A stretch of DNA of 64,000 nt, from NCBI RefSeq assembly GCF_017635265.1, contig NZ_JAGBLU010000104.1, forward strand, positions 124,001 to 188,000, given 5' to 3'. Every line of letters begins with the position of its first letter. Positions within the stretch are counted from its first letter, which is position 1. The translations under genes were made by a program, and so were the position numbers. This DNA comes from Butyrivibrio sp. Lineage in GTDB: Bacteria > Bacillota > Clostridia > Lachnospirales > Lachnospiraceae. Under the pieces are notes generated by a model. That model did no database searches, had not been told where the DNA came from, and saw nothing but the letters and a program-made list of their open reading frames with translations. Shown piece by piece: positions 43,924-54,531 of the stretch.

Positions 43924-45096
43924 ATGTCAAACGAAAAGGTATTGATATACAAAGGTTCGGATGTTTGCTATAACATACTGGATCACATGGCAGAGCAATT
44001 AGGAAATGCTTTTATATACATGGGCTTTAGCGTGACTTACTATGACATAGAAAAAGGATTGTCTTCAATTACTGATCTTATAGGAGAAAAATATGTTGCG
44101 ATAATAGGCTTTCAAACAAAAATATTTGAAATCTATCTTCAATCAAAAAATTGTTATCTTCATGATTTGATAGAAGGCCCTAAATTTAATTTTTGTTTTG
44201 ACCATCCGATTTGGCTGAGCAGGCAGCTGAAAAATGTTCCGCTAAACTATTATGTTCTCACACATGATAGGAATTATGCAGAGTTCATAGGAAAATATTA
44301 CAGAAATATTGCCGGGGTGTATTTACTTCCACCGGGAGGAACGGAATCAGAAAATTCAGCAGAAGAGAAGAAACAAGACATTATTTTTATGGGAACATAT
44401 GAAAATTATAGAAATATTTTCCCTGTAATAAGAAAAAGTGATAAAGCCTTAAAACATTTAGCATGCTCATTCTTATGCAAACTGAAACATAATATCAATA
44501 AGACTGCCGAAGAAAACCTAAAAATGGTATTGGATGAAGAAAAAATTGAATATGACGATGAAAAGTTTATTGAAGTGTTGGACAGCCTGAAAATAATAGT
44601 GAAATGTATTGCATATTATTATAGGGAAAAGGTCATAAGGACATTGCTGGAAAGTGATATAGATGTGACCGTTTATGGTAATAGCTGGGAGAGTAGTCCG
44701 TTTTATGGGAATGAGCATCTTTTGATTAAGCCAGCGGTAACTCCAAAGGAAAGCCTTTATGAGTACAGTATATCTAAATTGTCGTTAAATATCATGTTAT
44801 GGCATAAAGATGGATTTACTGAAAGAATTGCGAACAGTATGCTCAACAGAAGTGTTGTAGTAAGTGATATGAGTACATGTCTTAAGGAACAATATAGTAA
44901 TGGGGAAGAAATAATATTATTTAAGCTTGATAATATTTCCGGACTCCCGGCAAGATTAAAAGAACTTTTAAAGGATGAAGACAAAAGAAAAATGATAGCA
45001 GATAAAGCCTACCAAAGAGCTCAAAATGAGGACACATGGGGGCAAAGAGCAAGGCTTTTACTTGACTATATTAGTGAGGAGAACTACGCAACGTGA
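43924..45096 (+). CDS. CgeB-like glycosyltransferase
   Basis: The 390-aa protein has the double-Rossmann-like organisation of CgeB/group 1 transferases. Its N-terminal half has CFDHPIWLSRQLKNVPLNYY and a central region DIIFMGTYENYRNIF. The C-terminal donor region reads SISKLSLNIMLWHKDGFTER, then NSMLNRSVVVSDMS. A helical insert occupies residues about 170-235. The last four bases overlap the next gene's start, so the two are co-translated. It is more distant from the other two CgeB-like proteins in this window than they are from each other. Confidence 0.82.
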   Translation: MSNEKVLIYKGSDVCYNILDHMAEQLGNAFIYMGFSVTYYDIEKGLSSITDLIGEKYVAIIGFQTKIFEIYLQSKNCYLHDLIEGPKFNFCFDHPIWLSRQLKNVPLNYYVLTHDRNYAEFIGKYYRNIAGVYLLPPGGTESENSAEEKKQDIIFMGTYENYRNIFPVIRKSDKALKHLACSFLCKLKHNINKTAEENLKMVLDEEKIEYDDEKFIEVLDSLKIIVKCIAYYYREKVIRTLLESDIDVTVYGNSWESSPFYGNEHLLIKPAVTPKESLYEYSISKLSLNIMLWHKDGFTERIANSMLNRSVVVSDMSTCLKEQYSNGEEIILFKLDNISGLPARLKELLKDEDKRKMIADKAYQRAQNEDTWGQRARLLLDYISEENYAT

Positions 45097-46256
45097 AGAT
45101 TTTAATGGTGAAATCAGCTTCATTCGTAAATAAGGATATGCTTTTTTTTCTTAAAAAGATATTTGGGAGTAGTTCTGTAGATGAACTTTACTATGACTTT
45201 AAGGGGAAAAATATTTATGTAAATGAGGAGTTTAACATTGAATTTGAAAATAGACTGACCACATTAAAATATGACGTTGCTATGTCTACGGTTTTTTATC
45301 CTGTGATAGCCAGGATATGTTATGAGAAGAGAATTAAATATATTTCATGGCCATACGATGCGCCAATGAATGTTCTTCCTTGTGAGGAAATGGGATATGA
45401 GACAAATTATATATTTCACTTTGATAAAAAAGAGGTAGAGAAGTATGAAAAATACGGTTATGACCGATTTTGGCATATGCCTTTGGCTGTAAATACTACG
45501 AAGTATGACATATTCACACCGGATAAAAAGTACAAGGCTGATATTTCTTTCATGGGGAAACTTTACAGATCACAAATAGCATATATCAAAGAGGGACTGT
45601 CCGGAGAAATAAATGAGTATATTGATAAAGTTATTGAAGTCCAAAGGAAAATGAAGGACAAATGGATTGTGGATGATCTGATCACGCAGCCCATTATTGA
45701 TGAAATAAACAGACAATATGAAGCAAACGGCAATAATTTAAAACTGGTAAAACAGCAGTTATCTTATACGATTGCAGAGTATATTACATGGATGGACAGA
45801 ACCATGCTTCTTGAAATGCTCGGGCGGCGATTTGAGGTTCATTTGTACACACTTGATTACGGTGAACAGGAGAAAAGAATATTAAAGAATGTTAAAAGAC
45901 ACGGCGCAGTAGATTATGAGAATGAAATGCCGGTTATGTTTAAGTCAAGTAAGATTAATCTTAACAGTAGTCTAAGATCGGCTCAGAGTGCAATACCATT
46001 AAGGGCTTTGGATATTATGGGATGCGGAGCTTTTTTGATGACTAATCCCCAACCGGAGATTTGTGAGTTTTTTGAGGATAAAAAGGAAGTTGTAATTTTC
46101 GACAGTATTGATGAAGCACTCGATTTAGCCGGCTATTATTTAAAACATGACGATGAACGGAGAAAAATAGCTGTAGCCGGATATGAAAATGTTAAGAAAA
46201 ACTTCAGGTATGAGGATAAATTATACAAAATGTTTAGTATAGCAGGGATTATCTGA
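45093..46256 (+). CDS. CgeB-like glycosyltransferase
   Basis: The 387-aa protein starts at GTG 45093, overlapping the previous stop. The C-terminal signature FKSSKINLNSSLRSAQSAIP, RALDIMGCGAFLMTNPQPEI and CEFFEDKKEVV is closely matched by the protein encoded at 31502. An Asp/Glu-rich metal site is not apparent, as expected for a GT-B enzyme. Acceptor and donor are unknown; the operon context points to flagellin or cell-surface glycan synthesis. Confidence 0.85.
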   Translation: MKILMVKSASFVNKDMLFFLKKIFGSSSVDELYYDFKGKNIYVNEEFNIEFENRLTTLKYDVAMSTVFYPVIARICYEKRIKYISWPYDAPMNVLPCEEMGYETNYIFHFDKKEVEKYEKYGYDRFWHMPLAVNTTKYDIFTPDKKYKADISFMGKLYRSQIAYIKEGLSGEINEYIDKVIEVQRKMKDKWIVDDLITQPIIDEINRQYEANGNNLKLVKQQLSYTIAEYITWMDRTMLLEMLGRRFEVHLYTLDYGEQEKRILKNVKRHGAVDYENEMPVMFKSSKINLNSSLRSAQSAIPLRALDIMGCGAFLMTNPQPEICEFFEDKKEVVIFDSIDEALDLAGYYLKHDDERRKIAVAGYENVKKNFRYEDKLYKMFSIAGII

Positions 46257-46275
46257 TGAGAAGGATTGAAACTGT

Positions 46276-49200
46276 ATGAATAGTAAAATTCATTTTAATG
46301 CTCTGATAATTGTTACACCTAGTGATTGTAAACGTCTTTTACCACTTTATCCAAGACTAATTGATTGTTTCAAATATGGAAAAATATGCTTTATAGGAAC
46401 TAAAGGTGTAAAAGATATTATAGGTGAGGATGAAAACTTAAGTCAAAAAGCGTTGTGGATAAATGAAGATGATGTTATTCCTTTTGATGCAGTGCATAGC
46501 CATATTTCTGGACGGTTAAAAGATCAGCTAAATGGTCAGGAACTTCCAAGAGGAGTCACAGGCTGGTATTATCAGCAGTTTTTAAAAATGCAGTATTCAT
46601 CAAGCTGCGAGGATGATTACTATATGGTATGGGATGGAGATACTGTGCCTTGCAGAACAATAAATATGTTTAGCAAAGACAGCGGACAGCCATATCTTGA
46701 TCTTAAGCACGAATATCATCCTGAATATTTTGATACACTTGCAAAGATATTACCGGGATTTCGCAAGGCTATTGAGAGATCATTTATTTCCGAGCATATG
46801 CTGATAAGAAAAGATATAATGCAGAATCTCATTGCAGATATAGAGAATAATTCTTCAATAGAGGGGAATACATTTTGGGAGAAAATAATTAATGCAATAG
46901 AACCTGAGAAAATATATGACTCATCGTTTAGTGAATTTGAAACCTATGGAACTTATGTTGCGTTTAAGTTTCCGGAAGTGTACAAACTTAGAGAATGGCA
47001 TTCCTTTAGACTTGGAGGGAGCTTTTTTGATATTAATACCATTTGTGACAGAGATTTTGAATGGCTGGGGCGGGATTTTGATGCCATTTCATTTGAAAGG
47101 GGACAGGATGAAATAAAAACCAATCGTCATCTATTTGATAATCCGGAATATCAACAAAAATTGTCTGCAAAAAAGATGTTACAGATAGCTCAGATGGAAT
47201 ACCGCGATGGATATAAAGAAGTATGGGAAGATGATACGGAAGATATTTCAAAAGCCAATGTAAAAATAGGCGGATATTATATGAGCAGTGAGAATGATAA
47301 TAAGACACTAATAGTAGTGGTGTCTTATAACGCTATGTTCTTTATGCAGGAAAATCTGAAAAGTATACGGAAATGTCTTCCGGATGACAGTTATAAAATT
47401 GTTGTTGTTGATAATGGTTCAACTGATGGAGTGGATAAATATCTTTCGGAGCAGAAAGATATCATTTATATACGCAATGAGAAAAACGTAGGTTTTGGTC
47501 CTGCGTGTAATCAGGCTGTAAAGGCTACAATCGGAACCGAATATGAAAAGTATGATGTATTTCTTTTAAATAACGATACCAGACTTGTTTTTGATGCACT
47601 TTACTTCTTAAAAAAAGCTTTGTATTCAGCAGAAGATGTTGGAGCAGTTGGTAGTGTATCAAATTATGCCGGAAACAAGCAAATGATTGATGTTGAATTT
47701 GATACGGTTGATGAGTATATAGATTATGGAGAGAAAGTCAATGTACCGATGAAAGATTCCTGTCTGGAAAGAGTCAGGCTGTCGGGATTTTCTATGCTCA
47801 TAAAAAGAAAAGTGTGGGATGAAGTCGGCGGATTTGATGAAGATTTTGTTCCCGGATACTTTGAAGATGATGCCTTGTCAATGGAAATACTAAGGCGTGG
47901 CTACCGCATGAAAGTAGTAAGGAATAGTTTTATTTATCATGCGGGTTCAGAGAGTTTTATAAAAACTGATTATAACAGTATTATTCAAAAAAACTATGCC
48001 CTTTTTAAAGAGAAATATAAATTTGACATAATGAAGTATGCATATGCCGATGGAACAGTGATTTCTCAAATTCCATATGGAAAAAATGCATTTTTTACCG
48101 TACTTCACTATGGATGCGGCTTGGGAGCTGAACTAAAGGCTATAAGAAGCTTGTTCCCAAACAGCGAATGTATTGGAATAGAGCCAAAAAAAGAACTGTA
48201 TGACATTGCGAAAGCAACTGAAAAAATATATAGCTCCGCAGATGAACTTTTGAGCAATAGTCCTGCACCTTTTATCAATATAATGATAATAGAAAAAAAT
48301 GATCTTCAGGCAATGAGTGATGAATTAAAGCAAAAGCTTTCAGGAATACTCATGAAAGACTGCATAGTTCTTATCAAAGATTGTGAGCTTGAGGAATTTC
48401 CATATGAAAATATCAAGATGATAGTCTGGGATATGGATGATACCTTCTGGCAGGGGATACTTTCGGAAGGTGAAGTTATTTTACCCATGTCAAATGTTGA
48501 GCTGATTAAAAGCATTACCGATCATGGTGTTGTAAATAGCATATCATCTAAAAATGACGAAGAAAAAGTCATTGATGAACTGGAAAAAGCGGGTATTTCA
48601 AATCTGTTTGTATTTAACAATATTAACTGGGATGAAAAAGGAATTCAAATAAAAAACAAAATCGAGACTATGAATCTCAGGCCGGAGAATGTTCTTTTTA
48701 TAGATGATAATGTAAGAAATCTTGAGCAGGCAAGGTATTATTGCGATGGGCTTATGACGGCGGGACCGCAGATCATACCATATCTTTCTACTTATTTTGC
48801 CAGAACGAAAGCAAGAGATGAAAAGCATACGCGACTTGAAAGTTACAAGCTTCTTGAAAGAAAGAATGAAGAGAAAATAAATTCTGAGTCAGAAGAAAAG
48901 TTTTTGTATGACAGTGATATAAGGATAAGCATAAACAGAAATTGCCTTGAAGAGATTGATAGAATTCATGAGCTTGTGATGCGCTCTAACCAGCTCAATT
49001 ACACGAAGAACAGAGATCATAAGGAAATACTGACAAGACTTATTACAAACGACTGGAATGATTCTGCTTATATCAAGGTCAGAGATAAGTTCGGGGATTA
49101 CGGTATAGTTGGTTTTTACTGCTATAACATGAGAGAAAAGAAAATGGAGCATTTTCTTTTCTCGTGCAGAATTCTTGGTATGGGAGTAGAGCAGTATGTG

Positions 49201-50121
49201 TATAACAAACTTGGCTGCCCTAAATTTGAGATTAATGGAGATGTGTCAATAGCTCTTTTAAATGATAAAAGTGTGCCATGGATAAAAGAAGATATCTCTT
49301 CAGAAATAGAAAACGATTATCTAATGGAAAAGAGGGCAAAGGTCCTGTTAAAAGGACCATGTGACCTTGATCAGATTGCCCCATATTTGACAGGTGGGAG
49401 AATTACTACTGAGTTTAACTATGTAAATGATGAAGGCTTTATCACAACAGGTCAGAATCACTCAATGCACATATGGGACAGCGCTAATTTATCTTCTTCA
49501 GAAATTTCAAAAATTATTGATGAAGTTCCATTTATAACAGAGGGTGACTTTGCCACAAAGATATTTTCTTCTGAGTATCATGTTATCTGCTATAGCTTGC
49601 TTCAGGATTGCTGTGCGGGGCTTTACCGAAACAAAGATACAGGTAATTATATCAGCTTTGGTAGCGCAGTTTATCCGCTGACAGACAAAGATTTTAAGGA
49701 AAAATACATAAGTGGAGAAATACAAAGACATGATTATCCTTTGACTGCTGAAATCATTGATGACTTTAGCTCCAGGTGGGAGTTTGCAGGTATTACGCCT
49801 ATTGAGCTTCTTTTTAGAAATCTTGACTATATTTACTACCATGTTAAAGGGAAACCAATAATAATATTGATTCTTGGAAGCGAGACAGACTATGAAGGAG
49901 ATGATGAGGAGTTTGGCGGAAGGGCAGAAATATATAAAGAGATAAATCCGGCAATCAGAGAGTTTGCTGAAGATCATGACAGAATGAGAATTATTGAATT
50001 ATCTGATTATATAACTTCTCAAGAAGACTTTAGAAATAGTGTTAATCATCTTACAAGAAATGTTTATTACAAGATTGCCGGAAAGATCTGTGAATATATA
50101 AATGAAGCCATTGAAAGATAA
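46276..50121 (+). CDS. Giant multidomain glycan protein: DUF6492 - GT2 - SAM-binding - FkbH/HAD - GNAT - SGNH-like (1281 aa)
   Basis: Approximate order of segments: 1-310 DUF6492-like glycosyltransferase fold (TGWYYQQFLKMQY, VWDGDT as D-x-D); 341-595 GT2 (VVVSYNAMFFMQENLKSI, VDNGSTDG, FLLNNDT); 605-690 SAM-binding fold (HYGCGLGAELKAI); 712-830 HAD of the FkbH type (VWDMDDTFWQG, then FIDDNVRNL) with both catalytic Asp; 880-1010 GNAT-like segment (RSNQLNYTKNRDHKEIL); 1090-1281 SGNH-like hydrolase or acyltransferase fold. FkbH domains load glyceryl groups onto carriers in polyketide pathways. Here the HAD-GNAT-SGNH part may acylate or glycerylate a sugar added by the front half; this is inference. 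Separate paralogues lie at 56710 and 57828. Confidence 0.85.
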   Translation: MNSKIHFNALIIVTPSDCKRLLPLYPRLIDCFKYGKICFIGTKGVKDIIGEDENLSQKALWINEDDVIPFDAVHSHISGRLKDQLNGQELPRGVTGWYYQQFLKMQYSSSCEDDYYMVWDGDTVPCRTINMFSKDSGQPYLDLKHEYHPEYFDTLAKILPGFRKAIERSFISEHMLIRKDIMQNLIADIENNSSIEGNTFWEKIINAIEPEKIYDSSFSEFETYGTYVAFKFPEVYKLREWHSFRLGGSFFDINTICDRDFEWLGRDFDAISFERGQDEIKTNRHLFDNPEYQQKLSAKKMLQIAQMEYRDGYKEVWEDDTEDISKANVKIGGYYMSSENDNKTLIVVVSYNAMFFMQENLKSIRKCLPDDSYKIVVVDNGSTDGVDKYLSEQKDIIYIRNEKNVGFGPACNQAVKATIGTEYEKYDVFLLNNDTRLVFDALYFLKKALYSAEDVGAVGSVSNYAGNKQMIDVEFDTVDEYIDYGEKVNVPMKDSCLERVRLSGFSMLIKRKVWDEVGGFDEDFVPGYFEDDALSMEILRRGYRMKVVRNSFIYHAGSESFIKTDYNSIIQKNYALFKEKYKFDIMKYAYADGTVISQIPYGKNAFFTVLHYGCGLGAELKAIRSLFPNSECIGIEPKKELYDIAKATEKIYSSADELLSNSPAPFINIMIIEKNDLQAMSDELKQKLSGILMKDCIVLIKDCELEEFPYENIKMIVWDMDDTFWQGILSEGEVILPMSNVELIKSITDHGVVNSISSKNDEEKVIDELEKAGISNLFVFNNINWDEKGIQIKNKIETMNLRPENVLFIDDNVRNLEQARYYCDGLMTAGPQIIPYLSTYFARTKARDEKHTRLESYKLLERKNEEKINSESEEKFLYDSDIRISINRNCLEEIDRIHELVMRSNQLNYTKNRDHKEILTRLITNDWNDSAYIKVRDKFGDYGIVGFYCYNMREKKMEHFLFSCRILGMGVEQYVYNKLGCPKFEINGDVSIALLNDKSVPWIKEDISSEIENDYLMEKRAKVLLKGPCDLDQIAPYLTGGRITTEFNYVNDEGFITTGQNHSMHIWDSANLSSSEISKIIDEVPFITEGDFATKIFSSEYHVICYSLLQDCCAGLYRNKDTGNYISFGSAVYPLTDKDFKEKYISGEIQRHDYPLTAEIIDDFSSRWEFAGITPIELLFRNLDYIYYHVKGKPIIILILGSETDYEGDDEEFGGRAEIYKEINPAIREFAEDHDRMRIIELSDYITSQEDFRNSVNHLTRNVYYKIAGKICEYINEAIER

Positions 50122-50148
50122 AAAACGTGGCAAGTTTGGAGGGGAAAT

Positions 50149-51687
50149 TTGGCAGAACAATTTTTGGAAGAAGTCTATTCAGATGCGCTTATACTTGATG
50201 ATTTAAGGGAGTGTGTACGCTTTCTATCAAGATATGATGTTCGAAGAGCATTGAGAATTTTTAATGAAAGTATGGCGAAATTACAAAAACTGCTTTCAAA
50301 ATATGCTGAATCAGATTCCGGTGAAGCAACGAGACTTCAAAATATAGCGTTAGATATAGTAAATAACTGGAATGATCAGTCTTATGTTTCAGGAACTATT
50401 ACAGGAAAACTGATTCCGGGGATATATGCTTATATGGCCCGGTTCACCGGTATCGAAGTAGAGGACAGAGGGTATCTTTTAAAAAGCAGTGACAGCGGTT
50501 TTCTTACAATAAAAAGTGCGGATACAGGAAGATACATGCATGATGTGCATGACCCAATGGAGGAGGCAGGCAGGGTAGCTGCGGCTATTTATGACGCCGA
50601 AATGGAAAACATTATTATCTTAGGTTGCGGCCTTGGATATTTACCATATAAAATTTGGAAATTATCTGATGGGGCTGTTTCAATAGTGATATATGAGGAT
50701 AACTCAGAGATGATTGATTATGCAAGACATTATGGAGTACTTGATTGGATCAATCAGGATAATTTGACAATAAGGCATAATCCGGATAGTGATGTGCTTA
50801 TAGGGGAGTTTTTGGATGATATTGATTTTAACAATAAAAGCAAATGTATCTATATAACAGCAGAAAAGAAATGGAAATTCAGAGGAAAGTTTGACGGTCA
50901 ATTTGATTATATTGTTGATTGTCTTCAATATGGTTGGGAATTAGATGATATAGTAAAGATAAACCGGTGGAAGAATAAAAAACTACCACATAAATCTTTT
51001 GATTCATTAAAAAAGGATATCAATAGTGATGAGTGGATTGTTCTGGCAGCTGGACCGTCATTTGATGACAATATGGAGTTTATAAGAAAATCTTTGGGGG
51101 TAAGAAAAATAGTTGCTGTCAACACTGTGATAAAAAGAGTAAAAGATGAAGCGATTAAGCCCGATCTGTTTGTAGCTGCGGATTCTTTTGACCAGCTACT
51201 TGAACACATTGATGGGGCAGAGGATATAACAGAGGCAGTTCCTATGATCTGTGATCGGGTAACGAGTTGGAAGTTTACATATAAGTATAAAGGAGAAATA
51301 GTCTTTATTTCCACGTCTTCCGGAGAATCAATGAAGAAAGAAAAAGATAAAGAGGGCGATAACTGGGATGTTTCAGGAACAGTTTCCTGTATGGCAATTG
51401 AGGCAGCAGCAAGACTTGGAGCGAAGAAAATATATCTTGTAGGGCTGGATCTTGCTTTCCCTGGAGGAAATGATTATGCCAAGGGGATGCCTCACGGGAA
51501 ACTTGCAAAGTCGGATAACACGATGCTGGTTAAATCTGTGGATGGAGGAATGGTTGAGACAGCTCCGACATTCAACTTATTTAGACAGATTATAGAGGGA
51601 AAAATACAACAGTATTCGAATATAGAATTCATAAATATGTCTAAACACGGAGCCTTTATTAAAGGGGCTAAGAATAATGCTTATTAA
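50149..51687 (+). CDS. Motility accessory factor (Maf) glycosyltransferase, DUF115
   Basis: Maf proteins transfer nonulosonic acids from CMP-sugars to Ser/Thr of flagellin in the cytoplasm. The 512-residue product has an N-terminal helical region, a Rossmann-like part (IIILGCGLGYLPYKIWKLSD) and the DUF115 core: EWIVLAAGPSFDDNMEFIRK, AVNTVIKRVKDEAIKPDLFV, DVSGTVSCMAIEAAARLGAK and IYLVGLDLAFPGGNDYAKG. It starts at TTG 50149 with TTGGAGGGG upstream. Its neighbours neuB-like and neuA-like genes supply the expected donor. Confidence 0.92.
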   Translation: MAEQFLEEVYSDALILDDLRECVRFLSRYDVRRALRIFNESMAKLQKLLSKYAESDSGEATRLQNIALDIVNNWNDQSYVSGTITGKLIPGIYAYMARFTGIEVEDRGYLLKSSDSGFLTIKSADTGRYMHDVHDPMEEAGRVAAAIYDAEMENIIILGCGLGYLPYKIWKLSDGAVSIVIYEDNSEMIDYARHYGVLDWINQDNLTIRHNPDSDVLIGEFLDDIDFNNKSKCIYITAEKKWKFRGKFDGQFDYIVDCLQYGWELDDIVKINRWKNKKLPHKSFDSLKKDINSDEWIVLAAGPSFDDNMEFIRKSLGVRKIVAVNTVIKRVKDEAIKPDLFVAADSFDQLLEHIDGAEDITEAVPMICDRVTSWKFTYKYKGEIVFISTSSGESMKKEKDKEGDNWDVSGTVSCMAIEAAARLGAKKIYLVGLDLAFPGGNDYAKGMPHGKLAKSDNTMLVKSVDGGMVETAPTFNLFRQIIEGKIQQYSNIEFINMSKHGAFIKGAKNNAY

Positions 51688-51703
51688 TTCGGAGGTAGAA
51701 CCT

Positions 51704-52738
51704 GTGGATGGAGAGTATCTGGAAATTCTAAGGAAAATAGAAGAGCTTCAAGCTGAGAATGAAGCAATGAAGATATGGCAGGAGCAAACTCTTAAGCTCC
51801 TGAATAAGATGTTGGATACAATTGAACAGCAAAAGAAAGATTTAAGAAATATTCAGCAGTATGCATTTATCAATAGGATACGTATCGAAAGCCTGCCTTA
51901 TGAGATGCGAGATACAGAATTTAAGTCGAAGATTTTTATTCCTAATATTTTGAGTAAACCAAAGACAAGGCGTACTATAATTGATAAGCATAAGTGTTTT
52001 AGCAGATTTGGAGACGGAGAGTTCGCAATAATTGCAGGTGTGGGTAGATGGAACTTTCAGGCTCCTTCAGAAAAACTTGCAGATAAGTTAAAAAATGTAT
52101 TAAAAAGCGATGAGGAAGGAATATTATTAGGGCTACAAAAAAGGTTCTATGGCAATTTGGAAAATCTTAGCGAAACTGATGCTGATGGTGTCAGAGCGTA
52201 CATGCGTCCTGAAGTAAGGAAAATGCATGCGAAGCTGCTAGATCCTGATAGGATTTATGGTGATGCTCTTATTCATGAAATAAAAACTCAGCAGGATACT
52301 GATGAATTAAGAGAGATTTGGGAAAACAAAGATTGTGTGTTTATAGAGGGCGAACATACCGGTATGGGTGTGGGTAATAATCTTTTTGATAATGCAAAAA
52401 GTATAGGACGTATAATTGCTCCTGCAGAAAATGCAATTGATAAGTATGAAGAAATTATGAATGCAGCTACTAAAATTTCTAAAAACAAGTTGATTCTATT
52501 AGCACTTGGACCGACGGCTACGGCTTTAGCATATGATCTGTATAAAGAGGGATATTGGGCTATTGATATTGGACACATAGATCTATATTACGAAAAATTT
52601 GTACGTGGTCTTAATTCTATCGAAGATGTGAATATTTCATATAAATACTGTAGTTGGGACGAGATAGGAGAGAGAAGACAGATTGATAAGATTATTGATC
52701 CGGTTTATGAACAACAGATTATAGAAAAAGTAATATGA
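51704..52738 (+). CDS. GT-D fold glycosyltransferase (DUF1792)
   Basis: DUF1792 enzymes form a fold distinct from GT-A and GT-B and were first found in streptococcal Ser-rich adhesin glycosylation. The domain is residues about 80-344: FSRFGDGEFAIIAGVGRWNF, LLALGPTATALAYDLYKEGY and AIDIGHIDLYYEKF. Residues 1-65 form a predicted coiled coil (ILRKIEELQAENEAMKIWQE). I prefer GTG 51704, 7 nt after GGAGGT; an ATG at 51677 overlaps the maf gene and lacks an RBS. It probably extends the flagellin glycan. Confidence 0.87.
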   Translation: MDGEYLEILRKIEELQAENEAMKIWQEQTLKLLNKMLDTIEQQKKDLRNIQQYAFINRIRIESLPYEMRDTEFKSKIFIPNILSKPKTRRTIIDKHKCFSRFGDGEFAIIAGVGRWNFQAPSEKLADKLKNVLKSDEEGILLGLQKRFYGNLENLSETDADGVRAYMRPEVRKMHAKLLDPDRIYGDALIHEIKTQQDTDELREIWENKDCVFIEGEHTGMGVGNNLFDNAKSIGRIIAPAENAIDKYEEIMNAATKISKNKLILLALGPTATALAYDLYKEGYWAIDIGHIDLYYEKFVRGLNSIEDVNISYKYCSWDEIGERRQIDKIIDPVYEQQIIEKVI

Positions 52739-52810
52739 CTCAGATTGGAGATGAAAGAAAACTCTAGTGATTTCTCAAGGTAAAACAAACTAACAGAAAG
52801 TGAGATATAA

Positions 52811-54475
52811 ATGGAGAAGATTATTACAGCTATTCAAAATGAAAAATGGGAAGAAGCTCTCGAATATTTTTTGGAGTATACAAGTGAAAATGGTTTGGAT
52901 GCAACACTTTGTATACTTGGAGCTACAATTATGGAACATTTTGGTGAATGGGACAGTATGTTTGATTTCATCAAAAGAGGACTTGAACAAGAAATAGAAA
53001 ATCATGAGTTATATCTTTTGCTCGGAAATTACTATAGCAGAGAAAACGTTAATAAAGCATGGCTTTCCTATGAAAATGCGCTTTTTTACGCTAAAAAAAG
53101 TGGTATTTTGGAAGATGCTGACATGATTGAAGAGATGCTTTCGGCATTTTATAAAGATAATAATGTGGATGTTAAAAATATTTTTATTGGAGTCATTGCA
53201 GATATCGATGATAAATATATTGAGGAGTGTAAAAAGTGTATAGAGGAAACATGTTACGAAAAGTCTTATCGATATGAAATTATAAACAGAGGACAGTACA
53301 AGTCATATCCGCAGACTCTGGAAGCCGTGATGATGAAGGCAGGTGAAGATGAGGATATTTTTTTCTTAAGCAGTGATGCATTGTTGCTCCCCAACTCACT
53401 GTTCAATCTCAGGATGGCCCTTTATGATGATGATAAAATTGGTGCCTGCAGTTGTATTTCTAATTTTGCCTATTATAAGCAGGTGCCTGTAAATGATAAG
53501 GTAAAAACTCCTGTTCAGGCAAGGACATTTGCTATTAAGAATAATATTCCGGACAAGGTAACATATGAGAAAAAAGTAGCATTAGACACCAATTTTATGC
53601 TATTGAGAAAAGAAGCTGTTAAAAAGGTACAACCTCCTGATAAGAGTATCCGTTCAGAAGGCTTTCTGAATATAGATATAGGAATGAAGATGCTTCAGGA
53701 AGGGTATTACAACTGTGTATGCTGGAACAGCTATGTGTTTCACTATATAGTAAATGAGAAAAACAGGAAAAATCTTGAATTTTATGGCGAAGACAAGAAA
53801 CTAATTAAGAAAAAATGGGGATTTTCGCCCGAATACTATATGAATACAAGATTTGAACTGGCAAGTATGATCAAGCCGAATAAAGAACAACTGGAAATCC
53901 TTGAGGTTGGAGCAGGGCTTGGATCTACCCTTTCAAGAATTCAGTATATGTATCCAAATGCGAATGTTCATGGAATAGAGTTAGTGGAAAGTGCTGCTAA
54001 GGTGGGGGCGCTTATAGTTGATATGAAATGCGCTAATATTGAAAATTACGTTTTTTCAGAAGATGAGAAGTATGACTATATCATATTTGGAGATGTGTTG
54101 GAACACTTAGTGGATCCGTATTCTCTGTTGGAAAGGCTTAAAGGGCAGCTTAATGAAGGAGGATGTATTATCGCCAGTATCCCCAATATTTTAAATGCGC
54201 CTGTTATTTATGAGCTTTTACATGGTAATTTTACTTATCAGGATCAGGGCGTTTTGGACAGGACTCATCTTAGATTTTTTACAGGTAAAGAAATTGTAAA
54301 AATGTTTAGTGAACGGGGATATGTTATTACTGAAATGATAGGGTCTACATATCCAACAGATTCTACAAAAGTACATAAAGAGTTTTGGGATAAGTTGCTT
54401 AGTATTGAAGGTGTTGTTGGAAGAGAGTGTTTTGATGTTGTGCAGTACATAGTTTGTGCGAGGAAAAATGATTAG
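52811..54475 (+). CDS. TPR-like, GT2-like and SAM methyltransferase fusion protein
   Basis: The 554-residue protein has three parts. Residues 1-115 are helical repeats of TPR type (ELYLLLGNYYSRENVNKAWL, SYENALFYAKKSG). Residues 125-340 resemble a GT2 fold (IFFLSSDALLLPNSLFNLRM, DTNFMLLRKEAVKKV) with an altered metal motif (SSDAL). Residues 360-554 are a class I methyltransferase: ILEVGAGLGSTLSRIQYMYP, YDYIIFGDVLEHLVDPYSLL and NEGGCIIASIPN. It may methylate the growing glycan while held by the TPR part. RBS AAGTGAGA. Confidence 0.82.
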   Translation: MEKIITAIQNEKWEEALEYFLEYTSENGLDATLCILGATIMEHFGEWDSMFDFIKRGLEQEIENHELYLLLGNYYSRENVNKAWLSYENALFYAKKSGILEDADMIEEMLSAFYKDNNVDVKNIFIGVIADIDDKYIEECKKCIEETCYEKSYRYEIINRGQYKSYPQTLEAVMMKAGEDEDIFFLSSDALLLPNSLFNLRMALYDDDKIGACSCISNFAYYKQVPVNDKVKTPVQARTFAIKNNIPDKVTYEKKVALDTNFMLLRKEAVKKVQPPDKSIRSEGFLNIDIGMKMLQEGYYNCVCWNSYVFHYIVNEKNRKNLEFYGEDKKLIKKKWGFSPEYYMNTRFELASMIKPNKEQLEILEVGAGLGSTLSRIQYMYPNANVHGIELVESAAKVGALIVDMKCANIENYVFSEDEKYDYIIFGDVLEHLVDPYSLLERLKGQLNEGGCIIASIPNILNAPVIYELLHGNFTYQDQGVLDRTHLRFFTGKEIVKMFSERGYVITEMIGSTYPTDSTKVHKEFWDKLLSIEGVVGRECFDVVQYIVCARKND

Positions 54476-54531
54476 AGGTAATGGGAAATAGTTGATAGGG
54501 GTGCTGCAATTTAATTATAGGAGCAAGAAAA

